A DNA stretch of 43,778 nt from Oscillospiraceae bacterium (GTDB lineage: Bacteria > Bacillota > Clostridia > Oscillospirales > Ruminococcaceae). Shown here piece after piece: positions 1 through 7,416 of the stretch (within the stretch, counting starts at the first letter, position 1; each line of letters begins with the position of its first letter). A model generated the notes under the pieces. That model was not told the DNA's origin and did not search any database. It saw only the letters and a program-made list of their open reading frames with translations. Location of the stretch: assembly GCA_024699425.1 (NCBI GenBank), contig JAILPP010000028.1, forward strand, positions 1 through 43,778, written 5' to 3'. The position numbers and the translations under genes are program-made.

Positions 1-187
1 GACTGACGGGGACTTCATTGAGCCGGATCTTCGCCTTACATCGTGTGAGCTGTTCGTAAAGATGAAAGGTCAGACCGCAGCGGTTCTGGGTATAAAAAAT
101 GTGAAGTGCATCTTCCTCACCCAGTTCTTCGAGACCTTTCAGTCCTTCGATGTAGACATTCTCATAGTCTACGAGATAAATCGCCAT
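1..187 (-). CDS. PIN-like domain protein, 5' part only (3' end outside window)
   Basis: The 62 visible residues begin MAIYLVDYENVYIEGLKG, an N-terminus typical of PIN-like/NYN nuclease-fold proteins: the Asp-Tyr-Glu-Asn segment supplies the first acidic metal-binding residue. A hydrophobic strand, HIFYTQN, follows. The start at 187 is fixed by an ideal ribosome site (AGGAGGTGA, 192-200) and by a consensus promoter just upstream. The remaining acidic residues lie beyond the window edge, so nuclease activity cannot be judged. PIN-like proteins of this kind usually act on RNA, but the substrate here is unknown. It is transcribed from its own promoter, separately from the GH3 gene upstream. Confidence 0.7.
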   Translation of the reverse strand, partial: MAIYLVDYENVYIEGLKGLEELGEEDALHIFYTQNRCGLTFHLYEQLTRCKAKIRLNEVPVS

Positions 188-214
188 AATTTCACCTCCT
201 TATGTGATTTTCCG

Positions 215-257
215 CAGAGAAGCGGCAGGTGATGCAGAGTCCCTTACCGCTTCTCTG
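215..257 (-). promoter_or_regulatory. 5' leader hairpin of the PIN-like gene
   Basis: CAGAGAAGCGG (215-225) and CCGCTTCTCTG (247-257) form a perfect 11-bp stem with a 21-nt loop. On the minus strand the stem begins about where transcription from the promoter at 262-290 should start, and it ends before the ribosome site at 192-200. There is no T-run after it, so it is more likely an mRNA-stabilising or regulatory leader structure than a terminator. Confidence 0.5.
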
Positions 258-261
258 TTCT

Positions 262-290
262 ATTATACCATGTGTACACTTCTTTGTCAA
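262..290 (-). promoter_or_regulatory. Consensus sigma-A promoter for the PIN-like gene
   Basis: Reading the minus strand: TTGACA (290-285), a 17-nt spacer, then TATAAT (267-262). Both hexamers match consensus exactly. The -35 box overlaps the stop codon of the GH3 gene (287-289). Confidence 0.85.
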
Positions 291-2311
291 GTTTCGTCAG
301 TTTCCGTGATCTCAGCGGATTCTGTTTCCTCCTGACCGTAGTGCAGACCTGTTCCTCTCGGATAGATGAGCTTATTTGTGTAGTGATACAGTTCATTGAC
401 ATCGTAGACATCGACAGGCAGTTTTCCTGTCGGTTCATTGCCGCCGAACACCGTATACAAAGCAGCGATGAGATTCGGACCGTAGGCAGCCACGGGCTTG
501 GAGAAGTTGGGTTTATCCTTCATTCCCTTTGCCAGATAGCAGGCAAGCGCCGCATCTGCATCGGGATAGCGTGCGAGGTCATAGGGGAGCTGTGCGCTGA
601 CCAGAACAGATTTCACACCGACTTCCTTTGCAGCGGAGAGCAGCGCATCGAGATAAGCGGCATTACCGCCCTCTTCGGAAATGGGGTCAAGTTCCTCCGC
701 ATCGTACAGGGCAGACACGGCGACCACCGTCGATGCGTCCCCGATTTTTTCTGCAACTTCTTCGGGCTTGGCATCTTCAAAGCAGACACAGCGAATTTCC
801 GCTTCTTTGGGGACTTTTCCGTCAGCTCTGAGCTGTTCCACGGCGTATTCGAGAGAATTCAGCTCCGACTTGTAGGGGCAGAACAGAACGGTTTTGCCGC
901 TGCCGTCAAGAGGCAGGAGACTGCCTTCATTTCTGACCAGCGTGACCGTCTGCAAGGCGATCTCCATTTCTGTTTCGTGATGTGCCTTGGAACCAATCGA
1001 CTCCTTTGCGGCTTTGATGCGGGCAGCGGTTTCCTCTTCGGTGGGGTGAGTCGGCGGGAGAAGTCCGTATTTTTCCTTGAGTGTGAGAATGCGGCGGACG
1101 GACTGGTTGATGCGTTCTATGGGAATATCGCCGTTTTCCACCATCTGTTCAATCCCTGAGATATAGTCCCAGATCTGTTCCAGCGCTTCCTCATTGGAAG
1201 TGTCCACGGGAACGAGCAGCATATCCACGCCTGCATTGATGGCGAGCTTTGCGGTATCCATCGGTGCAAAATGCACTCTGACGGCATCCATATCGAGTGC
1301 ATCGGTGATGACAACGCCGTCATAGCCCATGCGCTTGCGGAGAAAGCCGTCGATCAGATCATCTGAGAGTGTCGCAGGCAGAATCACAGAAGAACCGTCA
1401 CTGATCGACGTATAAGTATCTTTTTCGACCTGCGGGAACTGGATATGTGCTGTCATAATCATATCCGCATCGTTCATGACCGCAGTACGGAACGGGATCA
1501 GCTCCCGTTCTTCAAGTCTTGCAGTATTTTTGTTAATAAGCGGCAGACCGGTGTGGCTGTCGGTATCCGTATCACCGTGACCGGGGAAATGCTTGACAGC
1601 CGCAATGACGTGCTGCTGTGCAAGACCTTGGATAAAGGCGCAGCCGTGTTTTGTGACCGTCTGTGCATCGTCCGAGAAAGAGCGCACACCGATGACAGGA
1701 TTTTCGGGATTGTTGTTGACATCAAGGCAGGGGGCAAGATCGGTATTGATGCCGAGTGCTGCCATTTCTTCGCCGAGGAGTGCCGCCGTCTGCTGTGTCA
1801 GTTCTTCGGAATCGGCAGCGCCGAGTGCCATACTGCCGCAGGTCTGACAGCCCATTGTGAGGCGGGAGATCTGACCGCCCTCATTATCCGCAGCGATCAG
1901 GAGCGACGTTCTGCCGCCCTGTGCGTTGGCATTCTGCATGGAGTCGATCAGGCGGACGGACTGTTCGGTGTTCTCCAGATTTTCGTCAAAGAGGAGAATG
2001 CCGCCCAGATGATGGGAACGGATCGCCGCAAGCTGGGACTCGTTCAATTCTGTAACAGGTGAGCTGTTCTCTCCCCAGCAGCGAAATGAAAGCATGAGCA
2101 TCTGACCGATCTTTTCCTTGAGGTTCATATCGGCAAGCAGTTGTGCGGGGCTTGCGGATTCGCCTGTGAGCATATTGGCATAAGGTGCAGTAATGACCGT
2201 CAATGTTTCCTCGGTAGGTTCAACAGATGCGGGTGCGCTTCCTGCGCAGCCTGTAAACGCCATCAGGCAGGCGGTCATAAGTGCGGATACAGCATGACGT
2301 TTCAGTAGCAT
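287..2311 (-). CDS. Glycoside hydrolase family 3 lipoprotein (beta-N-acetylhexosaminidase type)
   Basis: A 674-aa exported lipoprotein. Residues 1-22 are a signal peptide ending in a lipobox (FTGC, lipidated Cys22). The GH3 N-terminal barrel carries the NagZ-type signature KHFPGHGDTDTDSH (240-253), whose Asp/His pair acts as acid/base in this subfamily, and the nucleophile region VVITDALDMDAV (Asp337). After about residue 440 a second alpha/beta domain follows, as in long Gram-positive NagZ/YbbD enzymes. The family removes terminal beta-linked N-acetylglucosamine, typically from muropeptides, so a role outside the membrane in wall turnover or glycan scavenging is likely. It has its own promoter (2357-2385). 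The exact substrate is not visible; an N-acetylglucosamine phosphorylase variant cannot be ruled out. Confidence 0.9.
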   Translation of the reverse strand: MLLKRHAVSALMTACLMAFTGCAGSAPASVEPTEETLTVITAPYANMLTGESASPAQLLADMNLKEKIGQMLMLSFRCWGENSSPVTELNESQLAAIRSHHLGGILLFDENLENTEQSVRLIDSMQNANAQGGRTSLLIAADNEGGQISRLTMGCQTCGSMALGAADSEELTQQTAALLGEEMAALGINTDLAPCLDVNNNPENPVIGVRSFSDDAQTVTKHGCAFIQGLAQQHVIAAVKHFPGHGDTDTDSHTGLPLINKNTARLEERELIPFRTAVMNDADMIMTAHIQFPQVEKDTYTSISDGSSVILPATLSDDLIDGFLRKRMGYDGVVITDALDMDAVRVHFAPMDTAKLAINAGVDMLLVPVDTSNEEALEQIWDYISGIEQMVENGDIPIERINQSVRRILTLKEKYGLLPPTHPTEEETAARIKAAKESIGSKAHHETEMEIALQTVTLVRNEGSLLPLDGSGKTVLFCPYKSELNSLEYAVEQLRADGKVPKEAEIRCVCFEDAKPEEVAEKIGDASTVVAVSALYDAEELDPISEEGGNAAYLDALLSAAKEVGVKSVLVSAQLPYDLARYPDADAALACYLAKGMKDKPNFSKPVAAYGPNLIAALYTVFGGNEPTGKLPVDVYDVNELYHYTNKLIYPRGTGLHYGQEETESAEITETDET

Positions 2312-2356
2312 TGGAAACTTCCTTTCTTGGAGAAATCGAAATACTTCATCTCATTT

Positions 2357-2385
2357 AGTATAGCACACGCAGAAATATTTGTCAA
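2357..2385 (-). promoter_or_regulatory. Sigma-A promoter for the GH3 gene
   Basis: Minus strand: TTGACA (2385-2380), 17-nt spacer, TATACT (2362-2357). It lies in the 85-nt gap between aroC and the GH3 gene, so the two are transcribed separately. I see no terminator after aroC. Confidence 0.8.
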
Positions 2386-2396
2386 TGAAAATGCGG

Positions 2397-3497
2397 TTAC
2401 ACTTCCTTCACAGCGAGCCAGTCCGTGCCGTAGCGGGTTGCCAGCACATCGCAGAGAACGAGTGCCGTCACGCTGTCCACGACCACACGGGCACGGTGAA
2501 TGATCGCCGGGTCATGCCGTCCGTGAATTTGCAGAACGGCATTTTCCTGCTTCATGAAATCCACAGTTTCCTGTTCTTTGTAAATTGAGGGCGTAGGCTT
2601 GACGGCGCAGCGGAACGTGATGGGAGCGCCGTTGGAAATACCGCCGTTGATGCCGCCGTTGTGATTTGTCACGGGGGTGACCTTACCGTCCGTCATGCGG
2701 AACGGGTCATTGTATGCACTGCCTTTTGCGTCGATCAGATCAAAGGCATCTCCGAACTGCACGCCCTTGACAGCGGGAATCCCGAACAGCGCATGGGAGA
2801 GCATACTTTCCAGCGTATCGAACCACGGTTCACCGACCCCCGCAGGCATACCGATGACAGCGGTTTCAAGCATTCCGCCGATGCTGTCACCTTCTTCCGC
2901 GACAGCTTCCATTTTAGCATACATCGAATCGGCAGCCGTCTGATCGAGTACGGCAAAGGGCATTTGGGAAAGGACAGCAATGTCCTCTTTCAGATTGCCG
3001 AACGGACGGTCACAGATGCCGCCGCAGCGGGCGATATGCGTACCGATGCAGATGCCTTTCTGCCGCAGTGCGGTCAGTGCGATTGCGCCGCCTGCCACGA
3101 GTCCTGCGGTAATGCGTCCGCTGAAATGCCCGCCGCCCCGATAGTCCTCGAAGCCGTGATATTTGCAGTAAGCGGTATAATCGGCATGACCGGGACGTGC
3201 AAGCGCTCTTGTGGCGGAATAGTCCTTGCTGCGGGTCTGTGTATTGGGGATCATGATGCAAAGCGGTGTGCCTGTGGTTTTCCCCTCAAAGACACCGCTG
3301 ACGATGTGGTAATCGTCCTGTTCCTGCCGTGCGGTGGAAATTTTCCCCGCAGGGCGGCGCAGGGTAAGCTGTGCATCTATAAATGCTTTGTCCACGGGAA
3401 TGCCGGGTGCAAGTCCGTCGAGTACCACGCCGACAGCTTCCCCGTGACTTTCCCCGTAGATCGTGACGGCAACGCTGTTTCCGAATGTATTTTTCAT
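2397..3497 (-). CDS. aroC: Chorismate synthase
   Basis: A 366-aa cytosolic enzyme that converts 5-enolpyruvylshikimate-3-phosphate to chorismate, the last common step of aromatic amino acid synthesis, using reduced FMN. Family signatures are all present: GESHGEAVGVVLDGLAPG near the N-terminus, the central GRITAGLVAGGAIA, and the C-terminal NHNGGINGGISNGAPI with FRCAVKPTPSI. The length is normal for the family. The start at 3497 has AAGGAG seven bases upstream. The gene stands alone here, with no other shikimate genes nearby, and is driven by a consensus promoter divergent from the MBOAT operon. Confidence 0.97.
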   Translation of the reverse strand: MKNTFGNSVAVTIYGESHGEAVGVVLDGLAPGIPVDKAFIDAQLTLRRPAGKISTARQEQDDYHIVSGVFEGKTTGTPLCIMIPNTQTRSKDYSATRALARPGHADYTAYCKYHGFEDYRGGGHFSGRITAGLVAGGAIALTALRQKGICIGTHIARCGGICDRPFGNLKEDIAVLSQMPFAVLDQTAADSMYAKMEAVAEEGDSIGGMLETAVIGMPAGVGEPWFDTLESMLSHALFGIPAVKGVQFGDAFDLIDAKGSAYNDPFRMTDGKVTPVTNHNGGINGGISNGAPITFRCAVKPTPSIYKEQETVDFMKQENAVLQIHGRHDPAIIHRARVVVDSVTALVLCDVLATRYGTDWLAVKEV

Positions 3498-3554
3498 ATG
3501 TCTTTACTCCTTATCGTCCATAGAATCCATGATTTGCATAAAATTTCTGTTCTG

Positions 3555-3583
3555 ATTATAACATAAACAGAGAGTTATGTCAA
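3555..3583 (-). promoter_or_regulatory. Consensus promoter for aroC
   Basis: Minus strand: TTGACA (3583-3578), 17-nt spacer, TATAAT (3560-3555), both exact consensus. Its -35 box is only 11 nt from the -35 box of the divergent promoter at 3595-3623. Confidence 0.85.
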
Positions 3584-3594
3584 TATCTCTTTCA

Positions 3595-3623
3595 TTGACA
3601 ATCTGCCGTCAATATGCTATAAT
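3595..3623 (+). promoter_or_regulatory. Consensus promoter for the MBOAT-SGNH operon
   Basis: TTGACA (3595-3600), 17-nt spacer, TATAAT (3618-3623), both exact consensus, back to back with the aroC promoter. Transcription should start near 3630. Confidence 0.85.
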
Positions 3624-3638
3624 AAGTGTATCACCACT

Positions 3639-3666
3639 GCATGGCTGCTGTTTATGGCAGCCATGC
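3639..3666 (+). promoter_or_regulatory. 5' leader hairpin of the MBOAT operon
   Basis: GCATGGCTGC (3639-3648) pairs perfectly with GCAGCCATGC (3657-3666) around an 8-nt loop. It lies about 10 nt after the predicted transcription start and about 40 nt before the start codon. No T-run follows. An mRNA-stabilising leader is the simplest reading. Confidence 0.45.
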
Positions 3667-3707
3667 TTGCGGATAGAGATAACAGAACAAAAGCAGGAGT
3701 GATCGTT

Positions 3708-5108
3708 TTGGTATTCAGCAGTCTGGAATTTTTATTTTTCTTTCTGCCTGTTTTTTTCGCTGTTTACGCCGCCGTGCCGGGAAACAAGCTGAAAAATGCA
3801 GTAATCTTCATCGGAAGTGTCATCTTTTACAGTCTTGGTGTTCTGGAAACGTGGGTGTATATCCCACTGTTTTTGCAGACAATACTCATCAATTATCTGC
3901 TGGGCATTCTCATGGATGCGAGCAGGAAACACGCAAAGCTGCTTCTGATACTGGGCATTCTCTATAATGTCTGGTGGCTGTTGTTTTTCAAATATTCGGG
4001 GTTCTTCCTGACGAATCTCAACACCGCACTGCACACGCAGTTCACCGTGCGGGACATTCTGCTGCCCATCGGCATCAGTTTCTACACGTTCCAGAACATT
4101 TCGTACATTGCGGACGTATATCGGGGAGACACGCCGCCTGAGCCGAATTTTATCAACTACGGAGCTTATATCTCGATGTTCCCGCAGCTCATTGCAGGAC
4201 CGATCGTCAGCTACCGCACCGTGCGGGAAGATCTGCTCACACGCACGCACACCCTTGACAAACTGGACAAGGGTCTGCGCACATTCATTGCGGGACTCGG
4301 ATTCAAAGTGCTGATCGCGAATCAGCTTGGCGGACTCTGGAACGATCTGAACGTCACGGGTTATGACTGCATTTCCACGCCGCTTGCATGGATGGGCATC
4401 GCGGCGTTCTCGTTCCAGCTTTATTTTGATTTCATGGGCTATTCCCTGATGGCGATCGGGCTGGGCTTGATGATGGGCTTTCATCTGCCGCAGAATTTCG
4501 ACCAGCCCTACCAGTCGGTGACGATGACGGAATTCTGGCGCAGGTGGCACATCACACTCGGCGCATGGTTCCGGGACTACATCTATATCCCGCTGGGCGG
4601 CAACCGTCACGGCACGCTGCGAACCGTCTGCAATCTGCTGGTTGTCTGGCTTCTAACGGGCTTCTGGCACGGTGCAAGCTGGAATTTCATTCTGTGGGGA
4701 CTGTTCCTGTTTGTGATCCTGATCTCCGAAAAATTCCTCACGGGCAAGATTCTGAACCACTACCGCACACTGGGACATTTTTATATGTTCCTGCTGATCC
4801 CGCTTTCATGGACGCTGTTCGCCGTGACCGATCTGCACAGTCTCGGAACGTATCTGCTGCGTCTTTTGCCGTTCCTGCCGCATGAAGAATTTATGTTTGC
4901 CCCTGCGGACTATGCAAATTCGTGGGAGACGTACTGGAAATATTTTCTTGCCGCTGTGCTGTTCTGCACGCCGTTTCCGGAATGGGTCGGGAAACGTCTG
5001 AAAAAAGCGAAGATCGTCACCGCAGTCTGGTACGGTGCAATTCTTCTGTCCGCAATCTATTGTATGTACAAGGGTCTGAATGACCCGTTCCTGTATTTCC
5101 GTTTCTAA
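3708..5108 (+). CDS. MBOAT family membrane O-acyltransferase (AlgI/DltB-like)
   Basis: A polytopic membrane protein of about 466 aa. The start is taken as TTG at 3708 because AGGAG (3695-3699) sits 8 nt upstream and the resulting N-terminus, VFSSLEFLFFFLPVFF, is the usual one for AlgI-type proteins; an in-frame ATG at 3654 has no ribosome site. Hallmarks are the conserved FWRRWHITLGAWFRDYIYIP loop and the WLLTGFWHGASWNFILWG segment with the invariant MBOAT histidine. The family moves acyl, usually acetyl, groups across the membrane to extracellular polymers with the help of a secreted SGNH partner. Here two such partners follow immediately, the first ribosome site overlapping this stop codon. 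Alginate-like exopolysaccharide, peptidoglycan or teichoic acid are all possible acceptors; the sequence does not decide. Confidence 0.92.
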   Translation: MVFSSLEFLFFFLPVFFAVYAAVPGNKLKNAVIFIGSVIFYSLGVLETWVYIPLFLQTILINYLLGILMDASRKHAKLLLILGILYNVWWLLFFKYSGFFLTNLNTALHTQFTVRDILLPIGISFYTFQNISYIADVYRGDTPPEPNFINYGAYISMFPQLIAGPIVSYRTVREDLLTRTHTLDKLDKGLRTFIAGLGFKVLIANQLGGLWNDLNVTGYDCISTPLAWMGIAAFSFQLYFDFMGYSLMAIGLGLMMGFHLPQNFDQPYQSVTMTEFWRRWHITLGAWFRDYIYIPLGGNRHGTLRTVCNLLVVWLLTGFWHGASWNFILWGLFLFVILISEKFLTGKILNHYRTLGHFYMFLLIPLSWTLFAVTDLHSLGTYLLRLLPFLPHEEFMFAPADYANSWETYWKYFLAAVLFCTPFPEWVGKRLKKAKIVTAVWYGAILLSAIYCMYKGLNDPFLYFRF

Positions 5109-5120
5109 GGAGGAATGACC

Positions 5121-6104
5121 ATGAAAACGGCTGTCAAAATCGGCAGTATCGTGCTTCTGAGTACCTGTATGCTGGTGACCTCTCCGCTGATTGCGGGAAG
5201 TGTCGTCCGCAGCAGTCCCGTAATCCCCGCCGCAGAAGAACCCGTTTCCGAAACCGAACCGCCGACGGAGGAAACCACCGAACCTGTCACCGAACCGCCC
5301 ACCGAACCGCCCCCGGAACCGCTTGCATTTTCTGTCGGAGACGAATCCTATTTTGAAGATGCGCTGTTGATCGGTGATTCGCACATCGGACAGCTCAGGC
5401 AGTACGGAACGCTGCACGAAGCGGATTATCTGTGCGGTGCAGGGCTTACCACGCAGATGCTCCTTGACGATGAACCGATGGAAGGAACGACATTTTCCGA
5501 AAAGCTCGCTTCCCGCAGTTACGGTAAAATTTACCTGATGGTAGGATTTCATGAGACAGCGGAGGACAAGGAGACATTCCGTTCCCATCTGCGCCGTCTG
5601 GCAGATCAGATACGGGAAGCCCAGCCGGAAGCGTTCCTGTTCCTGATGGCAAACCAATACCTCACCAAGACCGCAACGCTCACAGACACCCTGCACGACA
5701 GTGCTTCTCTGCGTTCCCTGAATGCGGTGATGCAGTCTATGGAGGACGGGCAGACGATCTTTTACCTTGACAGCAATCCGCTGTACGATGACGGCTACGG
5801 TTTTCTGTCGCCTGATGCGTCCTCGGACGGTGCGCATCTCCGTCAGGAGCTGTACCCCGAACTGTGTACATGGCTTTGTGAACATGTCATCATCCTGCCC
5901 GAACCGGAGGAGGAAAAGCCCCTCACCTTCGGCGATGCCGTCAATGCACTCCGCCAAGGCAAACAGGCGGCAAGAGAAAGCTGGGAAGATGCCGTTCTGG
6001 TCATAAGCGGCGATGCAATACAGAAGCAGTCAGGGGACAGCACCGCACCGTGGACACCGGGTCAGGAAGATCTGCTTGCAAATGACTGGAGGATCGTGGA
6101 GTGA
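5121..6104 (+). CDS. Secreted SGNH-hydrolase-like protein with C-terminal DUF2829/Tad2-like domain (first paralogue)
   Basis: 327 aa from ATG 5121, chosen because AAGGAGG (5107-5113) is 7 nt away; the ATG at 5115 is too close. Residues 1-30 are a signal peptide or anchor, and 31-68 a Pro/Glu/Thr-rich linker. Residues 70-260 form an SGNH fold: IGDSH with the candidate nucleophile Ser87, and SSDGAHL with the Asp236/His239 pair. The usual block III Asn is replaced by His144 (VGFHET). Residues 268-327 read LTFGDAVNALRQGKQAARES followed by APWTPGQEDLLANDW, which resembles the DUF2829 pattern (FGxAL...GxxxxRxxW...PW..xQxDLLAxDW). The neighbouring MBOAT suggests a role as extracellular acetyltransferase or esterase. 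The loss of the oxyanion Asn makes weak or different catalysis possible. The terminal domain assignment is by eye. Confidence 0.8.
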   Translation: MKTAVKIGSIVLLSTCMLVTSPLIAGSVVRSSPVIPAAEEPVSETEPPTEETTEPVTEPPTEPPPEPLAFSVGDESYFEDALLIGDSHIGQLRQYGTLHEADYLCGAGLTTQMLLDDEPMEGTTFSEKLASRSYGKIYLMVGFHETAEDKETFRSHLRRLADQIREAQPEAFLFLMANQYLTKTATLTDTLHDSASLRSLNAVMQSMEDGQTIFYLDSNPLYDDGYGFLSPDASSDGAHLRQELYPELCTWLCEHVIILPEPEEEKPLTFGDAVNALRQGKQAARESWEDAVLVISGDAIQKQSGDSTAPWTPGQEDLLANDWRIVE

Positions 6105-7240
6105 GCAACATGAAAAAAAAGACAGGAAATCACGGCAGAATGATCGCAGGGCTTGTGATCGTCCTGCTGTGCTATGCAGGCTCTGCGCCGTTTGTGTATA
6201 AGCAGTTGTGGGAACAGAAAACCACGGCGGCAGAAGTCACCAACGGGGAAAGTCCCACCGAATCCGAAATTCCGACCGAAACCGAAACCGAATCTGAAAC
6301 GGAAACAGAAACGGCAGCAGAATCCGAAACCGAAGCCCCCACCGAAACCACAGAACCTGTCCCGCTGGAATTTGTCACGAGTGATGCCTCTTATTTTGAC
6401 GATGCCTTTTTCATCGGAGATTCCCGCATGGTGGGCATTTCCATGTTTGGCAAGATGCCGAATGCGGATTTCTTCTGTACGGCGGGGCTGTCCTCATGGG
6501 GCGTACTCAGCGGCACACGCATCAAGGGCAAGTCTGTCGATGATTATCTGAATACAAAGCAGTACGGAAAAGTCTACATCATGCTGGGCATCAACGAAAC
6601 GGGAGATATGCCCCGCTACAAAGAGAACATTGCCAAACTCTTTGACAAGGTGCGGGAATCGCAGCCCGATGCGCTGATTTTCATGATGGCAAATCTGCAC
6701 GTTTCCGCCGCAGTCAGTCAGGCACGTCCGAACATCGGCAATGCACGGCTCAACGAAGCAAATGCCTACATCGAATCCCTGACGGACGGGCAGACAAGTT
6801 TTTACATTGACGTAAATCCGCTGTTTGACGATGAGAACCACTGTCTGCCTGCTTCCAAAAGCGGTGACGGCATTCATCCGGGCGGCATGGATTATGCAAA
6901 ATGGGCAGAATGGCTGTTCACGCAGACGATCACGGAAGAAAGCCGTCCGAGGGAACTGCAAAGTTTCGGTGATGCGCTTGACCATGTGCTGGAAGGCGGT
7001 TATGCAATGCGTGAGGAATGGGAAGAGGGACAATTTCTGTGTCTTATCACCCCGACCGTGCAGATCGGCGAAGAGGAAAACGCCTTTGACTGCGTGGCAT
7101 ACCGCACAGCGGACGGCAGGTATCTCCCGTGGACAGCCGCGCAGGAGGACTTGCTGGCAGAGGACTGGATCCTGCTCCACCATATGCCCGACCCCGTGGA
7201 GACGGAAACGCAAGAAGAAACAGAAAATCAGGTGGAATAA
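6101..7240 (+). CDS. Secreted SGNH-hydrolase-like protein with C-terminal DUF2829/Tad2-like domain (second paralogue)
   Basis: 379 aa from GTG 6101, overlapping the previous stop by 4 nt (GTGA); an ATG at 6110 is an alternative start. Residues 12-33 form a signal anchor and 45-88 a linker of repeated Glu-Thr/Glu-Ser. The SGNH fold then shows a full set of blocks: IGDSRM (Ser108), LGINET (Asn165) and SGDGIHPGG (Asp256, His259). Residues 287-360 carry the DUF2829-like module: SFGDALDHVLEGGYAMREEW at its start and LPWTAAQEDLLAEDWILL at its end. It is clearly a paralogue of the gene before it, but with intact catalytic motifs, and is the better candidate for the active extracellular partner of the MBOAT acyltransferase. 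A terminator follows; the stop codon lies in its loop. Confidence 0.82.
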   Translation: MSNMKKKTGNHGRMIAGLVIVLLCYAGSAPFVYKQLWEQKTTAAEVTNGESPTESEIPTETETESETETETAAESETEAPTETTEPVPLEFVTSDASYFDDAFFIGDSRMVGISMFGKMPNADFFCTAGLSSWGVLSGTRIKGKSVDDYLNTKQYGKVYIMLGINETGDMPRYKENIAKLFDKVRESQPDALIFMMANLHVSAAVSQARPNIGNARLNEANAYIESLTDGQTSFYIDVNPLFDDENHCLPASKSGDGIHPGGMDYAKWAEWLFTQTITEESRPRELQSFGDALDHVLEGGYAMREEWEEGQFLCLITPTVQIGEEENAFDCVAYRTADGRYLPWTAAQEDLLAEDWILLHHMPDPVETETQEETENQVE

Positions 7241-7254
7241 CCACCTGATTTTTT
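7226..7254 (+). terminator. Rho-independent terminator of the MBOAT-SGNH operon
   Basis: AATCAGGTGG (7226-7235), loop AATAA (containing the TAA stop), CCACCTGATT (7241-7250) and a T-run to 7254. The 10-bp stem is perfect. Confidence 0.9.
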
Positions 7255-7260
7255 ATGCTG

Positions 7261-7416
7261 TAAATGAGTACAGGCTGTCAATATACAAAAGCGATGCGGG
7301 TGCAGGGCGGTCACCGCCCTACTCTGTATAAGCGACCAGCCGCGCTCGTGCCGCTCTGGCTGTCTGCTTTTGCCGAGGGGGTTTGGGGGACGAGCAGCCC
7401 CCCAATATCTGCATCA
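7261..7416. repeat. GC-rich intergenic stretch with two hairpins, possible dispersed repeat
   Basis: No convincing gene. AGGGCGG-tca-CCGCCCT forms a tight hairpin near 7304-7320, and TTGGGGG...CCCCCAA forms a second near 7382-7404. The composition (C/G-rich with long G and C runs) differs from the flanking genes. This could be a palindromic repeat found elsewhere in the genome; only a whole-genome comparison can say. Confidence 0.35.

Noticed and set aside
3654-3707. Upstream ATG extension of the MBOAT protein
   Set aside because: It would add hydrophilic residues before the first membrane helix, starts within the leader hairpin and lacks a ribosome site, whereas TTG 3708 has AGGAG at 8 nt.
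5922-7180. Phage origin for the DUF2829/Tad2-like modules
   Set aside because: No other phage gene is nearby, and both modules are parts of secreted SGNH proteins in a cell-surface operon, so a prophage remnant is not supported.
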